From an uncultured Planctomycetaceae bacterium (GTDB lineage Bacteria; Planctomycetota; Planctomycetia; Planctomycetales; Planctomycetaceae): a stretch of 37,247 nt of DNA. This document shows, piece by piece, positions 7,944 to 17,100 of the stretch. The stretch is taken from positions 1 to 37,247 of the forward strand of contig CALFOL010000305.1 in the NCBI GenBank assembly GCA_937919915.1, read 5' to 3'. The notes beneath the pieces are model-generated. The model was given only the letters and a program-made list of their open reading frames with translations, was not told where the DNA came from and made no database searches. The translations under genes were made by a program, and so were the position numbers. The first letter of the stretch is position 1. The number at the start of each line of letters is the position of its first letter.

Positions 7944-10890
7944 AATCAACATAGACAAACTCGTTCGCATTCAACAGAACTCGGCACAGGTGCGGCAAAC
8001 CCTGATCATTCACCAAACGCCCGGCGGCCGTTCGTTCGCCTTCCGTCGCCGGTCGAGAAAACGCCAGCTGAAACGCTCGATCAATTTGCTGCTCCAGCGT
8101 CTTCGCATCTCGTTGCAGCCGTTCCGCAAAGTACTCAGACTGCTTTAACATAAAATCGTTATTGAACATCGCCAGCGATTGCTGCGCGGTGGTTGTGACG
8201 TTTCGTTTCGGCGTGAAGTTGGCTGGATCCGCACAGTCCAGCGTCGCCAGAAACTGCTGGGGAGTCGTGCGAACGACAAAGCGATACACACTGCGCCGCC
8301 ACAGGTCGGGCGAATTCGCTGTCTTGTACGTATAGATCGGAGCATAGGCTTCCTGATAATCGAAGTCGCGATAACCGGGACCAAACATCTCCGCGTTGAG
8401 CTTCCCTGTGACGGCCAGAACGCTGTCGCGCACTGCTTCCGCTTCCAGTCGGCGAACGTTCATTCGCCACAGAAGACGATTATCGCTGTCGATCGCGGCG
8501 GCCCGTTTCGAATGTTCGCTGCTTTGACGATACGCGTGGGACGTCACGATCAGTCGATGGATGTGCTTCAGACTCCACTGCGACCGAATCAGTTCTGCTG
8601 CCAGCCAATCCAGAAGTTTCGGATGAGACGGCTGGCCGCCGCCGTAACCAAAGTCACTCGGTGTGTCGACGATCCCTTGCCCGAAATGCCAGTGCCACAG
8701 TCGATTCACGATCACCCGAGCCGTCAGCGGATTCTGCTCGTCCGTGATCCAGTTCGCCAGGGCCAACCGCCGCTGGCCTTCGTCCATTTGTTGATCGCCG
8801 AAGGTGACGTCCGCTTTCTTCCATCCCAGCGTGCCCGGCTGCACGACTTCTACCGTGGGAGTTTCCGGGTTGCCACGTACGAGCACGTTGACCTCAGGCG
8901 GTGGCTCTGCGACAACTCCGAAAAACACGGGCGGCTCGCCGAGCTGTGTTAATTCCTCGGCAAGCTGTTTCTGGCGCTGTTGAAGGTCCGCCAGTTGCTG
9001 CTGCCGTTCGACCGTGTGATGACTCGCAACCACGCGGGCTAAACGGGGATCTCCAAAACTGATCTGATCGTGGCTGTAGCCGTCGCCACCATCTGTTGAG
9101 ATCAACGTCAGAAACTTCGCGGCTCGCAGAATATCAAAGGCTATCGCATCGGCATCGTTGCGTCCAATCTTCCGCGACGCCTTCAATTCGCCGTCGAGCA
9201 GGACGTAGTACTCGGCGCTGGGTTCTTCTGTGCGGCCGCCGTATCCTGCCGTTGTTGAGAAACGAAATGCGGCGGCTTCGTCTGCGTCGTCATCCGACCA
9301 ACCGCTGCGAATGGCCTGCAGATCGAACGTGATTCCCGCGTTGGCGTGCAGGCCAATCATCGAATGCCCGGCGGTGTTGAAATCTGTCGCTCCGAGTTTC
9401 GTCGAAAACTGGCTGGACACCGGGCCATTGCGAATCATGTCCCACGCTTTGCCGCTGTTCGCGGGAAGGTCGTTCGCAGACAACTCCGTCGACGTGATTT
9501 GGGTTCGCTGGTTAGCCGGAACAAACACGCCATCGACGAATCGGTGTTCGCACTGACGAAAATCGCCCGGCTTGACGTTGCCAAGATCTCCGAACGGACG
9601 TTCCTGAGTCTTCCCGGTGCGAGCATCAATGCCGAGTCCCTTTTTGCCGGAACCGAAACCGTTGCCGCCACCCACGATGTCCGCCAGATCGATCGCCTTG
9701 CCTTCCAGCTGACCAATTTGTACCTGAACTTCACTGATCGCGTTTTCCAGCGTCTGTTTCTTCGCGGCATGATCTTTGCGAGCCTGCTGACTCACGTCGC
9801 GGTCGGCTCGTTTCAATCCGGCGAACACGGCCGTCAACTGGTAGTACTCGCGCTGCAGAATCGGATCAAGTTTATGGTCGTGACAGCGGGCACAATTGAC
9901 CGTCATTCCAACGGTCGCTGTCATCACCTGAGTCACCATGTCATCCAGATCAAGTGCCCGGGCGGCTCGGCGAAGTTCCGGGCTCTTTGTTTCTTCCTGT
10001 CCGACAAAATCCCACGGGCCGGCCGCCAGGAAACCTGTTGCGACGATCACATCCGCATCGTCCGGAGCGATCACATCACCGGCGATTTGTTCTCGCAGAA
10101 AGTGATCGAAAGGTTTGTCGTCGTTGAACGCACGAATCACGTAATCGCGATAGTGCCAGGCATTGTCGCGTCGCTTGTCACGTTCGAAGCCATGAGTGTC
10201 TGCATAGTGAGCAATATCCAGCCAGTGGCGAGCCCACCGTTCGCCGAAGCGTGGTGAAGCCAGCAATTGATCGACCAGATTTTCATAAGCTTGCGGATCA
10301 GGATCCGCCACGAATGTCGCCACCACTTCCGGCGACGGCGGCAGTCCGATCATGTCGATGTACAGACGTCGGACCAACGTTCTGCGATCTGCCTCGGCCG
10401 TCGGCTGCAGCCCGAGCTCAGAAAGCTTCGACTGCACGAACTGGTCTACCGTTGTGTCGCTCGTGTGTTGCAGGTTCTCAGCACTTAGCGGCTGCAGCGA
10501 CCACCATGACGAATCGGCTTTCGACTTTTCGCGCACGAAAACGTCGTCTGGCCACTCGGCACCACGGTTAATCCACCGCCGAATCGTGTCGACTTCCTTC
10601 GGCGAAAGAGGCCTGCCTGCCTTTGGCATCTGCGGTTGATTGCCGGTAAGGACCTGCAGCAGGTGACTGTCTTCCGCCTCTCCGGCCACCACGTATTCAT
10701 TATCCTTCAGATCAGCAAAGGTCTCCAGCGACAGATCGCCCTTGCTGCTCAACGAAGAATGACACCGCACGCAGTGCTGTTCAAAGATCGGCGCCACATC
10801 GCGCGCAAAATCGATCGCCCCGTCAGCATAGACGACTGACGTTGAAAAACAGAAAATCAGGGCGAGCCTTGAGCTGACAGCGCTGTCCAT
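7942..10890 (-). CDS. cytochrome c (PSCyt1)–DUF1549–DUF1553 protein A1 with NPCBM-like insert
   Basis: From the ATG at 10890 this is a 982-residue exported protein. The ORF extends to an ATG at 10944, but residues 1–22 from 10890 form a good signal peptide ending VVYADG, and a candidate -10 box overlaps the upstream ATG. Heme motif CVRCH is at 40–44. CARCH is at 333–337 inside GMTVNCARCHDHKLDPI of DUF1549. Residues about 433–617 look like an NPCBM-type carbohydrate-binding domain (HSMIGLHANAGITFDL; later YYVLLDGELKASRKIG). DUF1553 follows with VIVNRLWHWHFGQG and FGYGGGQPSHPKLLDWLA. The C-terminal LLNANEFVYVD closely matches that of A2 (NANEFLFVP). It is probably the first gene of the minus-strand cluster. 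Catalytic role unknown. Confidence 0.9.
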   Translation of the reverse strand: MDSAVSSRLALIFCFSTSVVYADGAIDFARDVAPIFEQHCVRCHSSLSSKGDLSLETFADLKDNEYVVAGEAEDSHLLQVLTGNQPQMPKAGRPLSPKEVDTIRRWINRGAEWPDDVFVREKSKADSSWWSLQPLSAENLQHTSDTTVDQFVQSKLSELGLQPTAEADRRTLVRRLYIDMIGLPPSPEVVATFVADPDPQAYENLVDQLLASPRFGERWARHWLDIAHYADTHGFERDKRRDNAWHYRDYVIRAFNDDKPFDHFLREQIAGDVIAPDDADVIVATGFLAAGPWDFVGQEETKSPELRRAARALDLDDMVTQVMTATVGMTVNCARCHDHKLDPILQREYYQLTAVFAGLKRADRDVSQQARKDHAAKKQTLENAISEVQVQIGQLEGKAIDLADIVGGGNGFGSGKKGLGIDARTGKTQERPFGDLGNVKPGDFRQCEHRFVDGVFVPANQRTQITSTELSANDLPANSGKAWDMIRNGPVSSQFSTKLGATDFNTAGHSMIGLHANAGITFDLQAIRSGWSDDDADEAAAFRFSTTAGYGGRTEEPSAEYYVLLDGELKASRKIGRNDADAIAFDILRAAKFLTLISTDGGDGYSHDQISFGDPRLARVVASHHTVERQQQLADLQQRQKQLAEELTQLGEPPVFFGVVAEPPPEVNVLVRGNPETPTVEVVQPGTLGWKKADVTFGDQQMDEGQRRLALANWITDEQNPLTARVIVNRLWHWHFGQGIVDTPSDFGYGGGQPSHPKLLDWLAAELIRSQWSLKHIHRLIVTSHAYRQSSEHSKRAAAIDSDNRLLWRMNVRRLEAEAVRDSVLAVTGKLNAEMFGPGYRDFDYQEAYAPIYTYKTANSPDLWRRSVYRFVVRTTPQQFLATLDCADPANFTPKRNVTTTAQQSLAMFNNDFMLKQSEYFAERLQRDAKTLEQQIDRAFQLAFSRPATEGERTAAGRLVNDQGLPHLCRVLLNANEFVYVD

Positions 10891-10942
10891 GTTTTCGGGC
10901 ACTTGATCAGACAGGAATGGGGCGGGGTTCGTCTGGGCCCAC

Positions 10943-10972
10943 ATCGTAACCTGATCGCTGACCGTTTGTTAA
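10943..10972 (-). promoter_or_regulatory. candidate sigma70-like promoter for the cytochrome/DUF1501 cluster
   Basis: On the minus strand TTAACA (10972–10967) and TACGAT (10948–10943) are separated by 18 bp, upstream of the ATG at 10890. The -10 box overlaps the ATG at 10944, so transcripts from here would exclude that upstream start. Only consensus similarity supports it. Confidence 0.35.
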
Positions 10973-11036
10973 TGATGTTGTGCGGATGGCCCTCGATCGG
11001 CCGGGTTCGACGGATTTTCCCCGGTCATCGGCCCTG

Positions 11037-11112
11037 TTTCCGTGTCTTCCGTGGTCAAAATGAATCCGCCAGCGCCAGGAGTCGACCACGAAAGACATAG
11101 AAAACACGGAAA
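11037..11112. repeat. imperfect palindrome (TTTCCGTG…CACGGAAA)
   Basis: Arm 1 (11037–11056) contains TTTCCGTG and CGTGGTC. Arm 2 (11084–11112) contains the inverted counterparts GACCACG and CACGGAAA, with an unequal spacer. It sits in the 288-bp region between the divergent A1 and molybdopterin oxidoreductase genes. Its style is the same as the other purine/CGTG-type palindromes in this window. Confidence 0.7.
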
Positions 11113-11178
11113 GTCAGCTGCGGAAAAGTTTTCCGACTTACTCTTTCACCATCAGTTCGCCAGGAGTACGCTGCCAAA

Positions 11179-13107
11179 ATGCAGAACCTCATCCAAAAGA
11201 AAACGGCTTGTCCGCGCGACTGCCCTGATGCGTGTGGACTGATCGCCACGATCGAAAACGGCCGCGTCGTCAAACTGCAGGGAGACCCGGATCACCCGAT
11301 CACGCAGGGCTTCATCTGCGGACGAACAAGCCGTTTTCCCGAACAGCAAAATTCGACAGAACGACTCACTAAACCTCTGCTACGTCGCACCAAAAGCGGC
11401 GACTTCGAAGAAATCAGCTGGCCGGAAGCGTTGGACCTGCTGGCTAACAAGATGCGGCAGTTCCGCAGTGACTCCGGAGCCGCTTCAATTCTGCAATACC
11501 GCTGCGGTGGATCGCTGGGAATCATGAAGCATGTGGGCGATTACTTCTTTGAGAAGTTCGGGCCCGTCACTTCGAAGAGTGGCGACGTGTGTGCGGGTGC
11601 GGGCGAGGCCGCTCAGTTGACGGACTTTGGCGAATTCGACAGCAACGATTACTTCGACTTCCATAATTCGAAGACGATTTTTCTGTGGGGCAAGAATGTC
11701 TTCATCAGCAGCATTCACCTGATCCCGGAACTCAAGAAGGCCCGCGCGAACGGTACGAAGATTGTCCTGATCGATCCGGTGCATCATCAGACAACATCGA
11801 TCGCGGATGTTTACGTTCAGCCACGGCCGGGATCTGATTCCGCGATCGCCATGGGAATTGCGCGATGGTTGTTTGAAAACAAACGCATTGATCCGAAGGC
11901 TGCTGAGTACTGCGATCACGTTACGGAATTCCAGGCGCTGGCTCAGTCGAAGTCGATCGCAGAATGGGCGGCAATCGCGGACGTATCTCCGGAAGAGATG
12001 ATCACACTTGCCGAAGCTTACACCGACGGCCCAACGTGCAGCATGATCGGCTGGGGGCTGCAGCGCCGTCGTCACGGAGCGGCGACAATCCGCGCGATCG
12101 ATGCGTTGGCTGCCGTGTCAGGGAACCTCGGCATCCCCGGCGGCGGAGCGTCCTTCTACTTCGTGCGTCGAGGTGCGTTCGATTTCAGCTTTGCCAACCA
12201 AACTCCGGCGCCGCGAACGATTCCGGAACCGCTGCTCGGCCCCGGCATTCTTGCCGCCAGCGATCCGCCTATTCGTATGGCCTACGTCTGGGCCGCCAAT
12301 CCCGTGGCCATGCTGCCGGATTCAGAAACCGTGGCGAAAGCTCTGAGGACTCGTGAATTCACCGTCGTCGTCGATCCGTTTCTGACGGATACCGCAAAGT
12401 GTGCAGACCTCGTCCTGCCCACAACGACCTTTCTGGAAGAAGACGACTATATCGGTTCGTACGGTCATCATTATCTGGCCGAAGTGAATCCTGTCGTTGA
12501 ACCTCCCGAAGGTGTGCTGAGCGATCATGAAATCTTCCGCGAACTTTCACGGCGACTTGACCTGGCCGAAGAATTCGACGTCGACGCCAGCGTGTGGAAG
12601 CAGCGAGTCCTTCAGAAACTGAACGCCGCCGGAATCACATCGAACGACTTCAAAAACGGCTCTGTCAAAAACCCATTCGTCAGTGACGTGCTGTTCGCCG
12701 ATCGAAAATTCGGTACACCATCCGGCAAGGTGAATCTAATTCACGAACTGCATTCCGATCTTCTTCGCGTACCTGCGGAAACATCAATGCACGTGACTGC
12801 GTTGTCCACCAACAAATCGCAGGCGTCGCAATGGCCGCCGGAAACTCAAACGGGCCCAGCCGACGCCGCCGTTCATCCATCGTCAGTACCTGGCTACAAC
12901 GACGGCGATGTCGTCACTGTTTCAACAGAACGGGGTTCCATTCAGGTCCGCTTATGCTTCGACGAGCGCCAACGACCAGACGTGCTGCTGATGGATAAAG
13001 GCGGCTGGCACTCCGCCGGTCGCAGCGCGAATTCCCTGATCAACGCTGAAGTCACGGACGACGGTGAGTGTGCGGTCTATTACGACACGGCCGCTGTGAT
13101 TTCGTAG
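11179..13107 (+). CDS. molybdopterin-dependent oxidoreductase with N-terminal [4Fe-4S] site
   Basis: This 642-residue cytoplasmic-type member of the molybdopterin (DMSO reductase) superfamily has no signal peptide. Cysteines C11, C15, C19 and C47 (CPRDCPDACG … FICGR) match the N-terminal [4Fe-4S] pattern. The central Mo-bisMGD domains include WGKNVF, SMIGWGLQRRRHG, GNLGIPGGG and DLVLPTTTFLEEDDY. The C-terminal dinucleotide-binding beta-barrel includes VPGYNDGDVVTVSTERG. Cys138 in GDVCAGAG lies where the molybdenum-ligating Ser, Cys or Sec is found in this superfamily and is the best ligand candidate. The start is ATG 11179, with AGGAG at 11162–11166 twelve nt upstream. No partner ferredoxin, NADH or membrane subunit is adjacent, so electron donor and substrate cannot be inferred. 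Its stop abuts the stop of the convergent Uma2 gene (TAG/CTA). Confidence 0.9.
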   Translation: MQNLIQKKTACPRDCPDACGLIATIENGRVVKLQGDPDHPITQGFICGRTSRFPEQQNSTERLTKPLLRRTKSGDFEEISWPEALDLLANKMRQFRSDSGAASILQYRCGGSLGIMKHVGDYFFEKFGPVTSKSGDVCAGAGEAAQLTDFGEFDSNDYFDFHNSKTIFLWGKNVFISSIHLIPELKKARANGTKIVLIDPVHHQTTSIADVYVQPRPGSDSAIAMGIARWLFENKRIDPKAAEYCDHVTEFQALAQSKSIAEWAAIADVSPEEMITLAEAYTDGPTCSMIGWGLQRRRHGAATIRAIDALAAVSGNLGIPGGGASFYFVRRGAFDFSFANQTPAPRTIPEPLLGPGILAASDPPIRMAYVWAANPVAMLPDSETVAKALRTREFTVVVDPFLTDTAKCADLVLPTTTFLEEDDYIGSYGHHYLAEVNPVVEPPEGVLSDHEIFRELSRRLDLAEEFDVDASVWKQRVLQKLNAAGITSNDFKNGSVKNPFVSDVLFADRKFGTPSGKVNLIHELHSDLLRVPAETSMHVTALSTNKSQASQWPPETQTGPADAAVHPSSVPGYNDGDVVTVSTERGSIQVRLCFDERQRPDVLLMDKGGWHSAGRSANSLINAEVTDDGECAVYYDTAAVIS

Positions 13108-13551
13108 CTATCGAAACATGCGTCCGACATCCACGGCCAATGAACACTCGCCGCAGATGTCGACATTCAGCGTGTCACCGTGAGCCACCGGTTGATCCTC
13201 CCCGTCAGCGTCAAGCCGCAACGCTTCCAGCGTTTGCTGGTCCGGATCGATGATCCGATACCAGGGAACTGATTGCTGCCGGTAAATTGGCTTCTTGAAC
13301 GTCAGGTCCCGTTGGCGGGTGCTGGCAGAAAGGATTTCGACGACCAGCGCTGGGGGATTTTCGACATGTCGTTCTGGCGGTTCTCCGCAAACAATCGTGA
13401 CGTCGGGACGCAACACTGTGTCCCGGGAAACGATCCAGTCAATCTCAGCCATTACGGTTGCATTGCCGCGGGCTGATCTGATTGCAAGATTCAGTTTCGT
13501 GCTGATATTCCCCATCGATTGCGCGTGCCGCCCAAACGGACTGGGCATCAT
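13108..13551 (-). CDS. Uma2 family nuclease (DUF820), copy 1; start codon apparently lost
   Basis: The protein is 147 residues from the first ATG at 13551. Core PD-(D/E)xK-type features of Uma2 are visible: RPDVTIVCG, ALVVEILSAS, then K and IIDPDQQTLEALRL. It is a close paralogue of the gene at 22464–23003. Homology continues 32 codons upstream of 13551, in frame and without a stop, back to 13647 (EKYTPHYTVDDYQLWEGDW). At the position of the paralogue's ATG this copy has ACG (ATG-AGC there, ACG-AGT here). The open frame ends at TGA 13674 and contains no ATG, GTG or TTG before 13551. So either a non-canonical start is used, or the product lacks the N-terminal segment, or this is an early pseudogene. 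Uma2 genes are numerous in planctomycetes and their role is unknown. Confidence 0.75.
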   Translation of the reverse strand: MMPSPFGRHAQSMGNISTKLNLAIRSARGNATVMAEIDWIVSRDTVLRPDVTIVCGEPPERHVENPPALVVEILSASTRQRDLTFKKPIYRQQSVPWYRIIDPDQQTLEALRLDADGEDQPVAHGDTLNVDICGECSLAVDVGRMFR

Positions 13552-13647
13552 CGCGACGGCTGTGCCATCCCACAGTTCCCAGTCGCCTTCCCACAGTTGA
13601 TAGTCATCTACCGTGTAATGAGGCGTATATTTTTCAGCGGAACTCGT

Positions 13648-14117
13648 GAGCTCTTCGATCGTCAGCAGTTCTCAGAAAATCGTGGCGCGGTGACTGACAC
13701 GGCAACTCAGTTGTTCAAGGTGGGCTGTCTCCACGGCGACTGAACTGTTTCACTGTAATGACTTACGTCGATCGCATTCTTCGCAGTGTGAAAAACTGAG
13801 TTGCCTTAGGGTGACTGACCCTCTGAGTGGCATTCTAGCCGTCCGGGGAATAGCCTGACAGCGAATAATCGACAACAATTGAATGTAGCCCAGGCGACCG
13901 ATTCTTCGTTGCCATGAGATCCGAAATATCTTCAGATTGCCTGATCCGACCTGCCGAGCGACGGATTCTCTGTGGGTCACGCGAAAATCCTCAATCGGCG
14001 ATGTCAGGCCACTTAGAATCGTTATTCTTCGCTAACAAGGTCCCTTCACCTCGGATACAACTCGGCTCTTCGGGCAGGGTTTCGTGATTCAGCAGTCATA
14101 TTCAATGGATTGAACGT
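13648..14117. other. 470-bp gene-free region between Uma2 copy 1 and the SNF2 helicase
   Basis: No supported gene is present. The first part holds an inverted-repeat cluster (13701–13805). The rest shows no clear promoter, although the divergent helicase gene must be transcribed from within it. Confidence 0.6.
13701..13805. repeat. inverted-repeat cluster around GGCAACTCAGTT/AACTGAGTTGCC
   Basis: GGCAACTCAGTT at 13701–13712 and AACTGAGTTGCC at 13794–13805 form a perfect 12-bp inverted repeat. Between them GGCGACTGAACTG and TTCACTG offer alternative pairing with the same right arm (CAGTGTGAAAAACTG). GTGACTGAC occurs on both sides (13689–13697 and 13811–13819), making the outer flanks a short direct repeat. 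It may be a degenerate mobile palindrome. Confidence 0.6.
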
Positions 14118-17100
14118 ATGTCTCTTGCAGACCAGATTCGGAATCAGTTTTCTTCCGCCGTACGTGAGCGAGGCACGCGGTATTTTCGTCAGCGGCTTGT
14201 GACAAACATTACGCAGGCACACGGCACCACGTATGCCAACGTCAGTAACGGGTATGGCAACGGGTATGAGGTGATGGTCGACCAGGCTGCTAACGGCCAC
14301 GTCGACGAAATGGACTGCACGTGTCCGTACTTCGACGGCAACGGTCCCTGCAAGCACATCTGGGCCACGATCCTGAAGATCGACGCGACGAGCGGGACCA
14401 GAGCCGCGATCACACCACCAACTTCGCCGCCACCGCCGAGTTGGTCGCAACGTCTGGATGCGGTTCTGCGGCTTGAACAACAACGCGATGACCGAGTCAC
14501 CACCGGCGTCGTGCATCGGAAGAAGGAAGTCTGGTACGTCATCGACGTCGAACGCTCGCAGCAAAAAAAATCGCTTGTGATCGAACTGCAGTTCCGGGAA
14601 GAAGGCCAGAGTGGCGCGATGGGCACCATCAAGGAGTGCAAGCTGAACGAAGAACGGATCAGCAGCTTCTCGGACGCAGAACATCGTCAGATACTCCGCG
14701 AACTGCTCGACTGCCTGAAGGCCAACCAGCCGGATGATCCGTATGCCGCTCAACGAAATCATTACAGTTCCTACCAGCCTGCAGGCCATTCGCGAGTGAC
14801 GCTGCCTACAGCAGCTGGATCTCGCCTGCTGCCATTGATGGCCGCGACCGGACAGCTTCGATGGTCGCTGAGTGCTTCGACGTTCGGTCAGCAATCAGAC
14901 GCGCTCGACCGGCGCGTTGCCTGGGCGGGAACCGATCCGTGGACGTTTGAAGTTCAGTTTCAGGAGAAACGGAAGGACCAGCACTGGCTTATTCGCGGCA
15001 TGTTGGCAGCCGAATTAGATGGCAGTCGAACCGAACGCCTTGTGCGCGATGCCGTTCTGGTCAGTGAATCGGGATTTGTGCTGTTCGAAGAATCCATCGG
15101 TCCGTTGGTACCATCGTCAGACAGCCCATGGTTTGAAGTCCTCCGCCAGGTTGGCGAACTGAAGGTTCCGTTCAAAGAGCGGGAATCATTCGTCAAAAAG
15201 ATCCTTAGCAGCAAGTCGCTGTCCACGATCGATTTCCCAACACGATTGGTTGGCAAATCCGCTCCAACGGAATGTCGGCCTCGGCTGCGGTTTCTCAAAC
15301 CAGACGCGCTGCCAGGCCACTTGCAGAATTCACCATGCGTCTTTGGAGCTGTCGACTTCGTTTACGGTGATGTCGAAGTACGTCGACTGGATGATCAGGC
15401 TGGCGTCTGGGATGAAAAATCGTCTCGCGTTGTCTGGCGGAACGCCGAACAGGAATCGCAATACGAGAAACAACTACTCGATTGCGGCATCGACTTCGTT
15501 CGGGCTGACGGATGGAATCGCGGCGAGGTGGAAGTTCAGGTTCTGCGCCGTGTGATGCCAGAGACCGTGCGGCAACTGATTGATCTCGACTGGGAAGTCC
15601 GCGCGGCGGGCATTCAAATTCGCAAGCCCGGTGATTTCAAGATCGGAGTCACGTCGGGGCAGGACTGGTTTGACCTTGACGCAGAATTCGATTTTGACGG
15701 CGTCAGCGTCGCTCTACCGGCGTTGCTGCAGGCGGTTCGCAACGGCGACCACTTTGTGAAACTCGGCGATGGCTCGCAGGGGCTGCTTCCAGAGGAATGG
15801 ATTCAGCGTTACGCGAAAATTGCCGGGCTTGGCGAAGTCGTCAACGACAGCATTCGATTTCGCCCGTCTCAGGCGATGATTCTCGATGCCTTGCTGGACG
15901 CTCAGCAGGGAGCCACGCGCGATCGAGACTTCGCCTCCTTCTGCCGTAAGCTGAAGAATTTCGCCGGGATCAAACCAAAAGCAGCCCCGCGAACTTTCCG
16001 TGGCGATCTCCGCGATTATCAGAAAGACGGACTCGGCTGGCTTAACTTTCTACGTGAGTTTCGACTCGGCGGATGCCTTGCGGACGACATGGGACTGGGC
16101 AAGACCGTGCAGGTTCTCGCGATGCTCGACTCTCGCCGCACCCGCAAACTGAAATCCGAAGAAGTCAGGAAGCCCTCGCTGATTGTTGTTCCGAAAAGCC
16201 TGATCTTCAACTGGATGGCCGAAGCCGAACGCTTCGCGCCGAATCTGACGATCATCAACTACACGGGAACAGCCCGAACCGAAGTCTTCAGCGATATCGC
16301 CGACGCCGATGCCATGATCACAACGTACGGCACGCTGCGGAAAGACATCACACAGCTCACAGAAATGGAATTCGACTATGCCGTGCTTGACGAATCTCAG
16401 GCGATCAAGAACTCAGGTTCCCTGTCGTCGAAAGCATGCCGACTCATCAAAGCCGATCATCGACTGGCCATGACGGGAACCCCCGTCGAAAATCATCTGG
16501 GAGAACTGTGGTCGCTGTTTGAGTTTCTGAATCCCGGAATGCTGGGTTCCAGCAATGCGTTCAAGGCCCTCACGCGCGTTCGCAATGCCGATGACGAAGA
16601 CGATAATGGTCAGCAGCACCTGCAGACAGTCGCTCAGGCACTGCGTCCCTTCATGTTGCGGCGCACCAAGGAACAGGTCTTGACCGAACTGCCGGGCAAG
16701 ACCGAACAAACGCTGTACTGCGACATGCCGCCGAAACAGAAAAAACTGTACAATGAACTGCGCGACTACTACCGCATCCAACTCGATTCGAAAATCAAAA
16801 CGGACGGGCTGAAGAAGTCCAAGATCCACGTTCTTGAAGCATTACTGCGACTGCGTCAAGCCGCCTGCCACCCCGGTCTGATCGACAAACATCGCGCCAA
16901 AGAAGCCAGCGGCAAAGTGGACGTAGCCATCGAGCAGTTGGTGCAACTTGCGGCCGAAGGTCACAAGGCGCTCGTGTTTTCGCAATTCACGAGTCTTCTA
17001 AGCATTGTGAAAGCGCGACTCGACAAAGAAAAAATCCCCTACGAATATCTCGACGGCAAAACCAACAAACGTCAGGAACGAGTCGAAGCGTTTCAGAACA

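Noticed and set aside
13750-13980. 76-codon minus-strand open frame in the gap before the helicase gene
   Set aside because: There is no ribosome binding site, no similarity I recognise, and it overlaps the inverted-repeat cluster.
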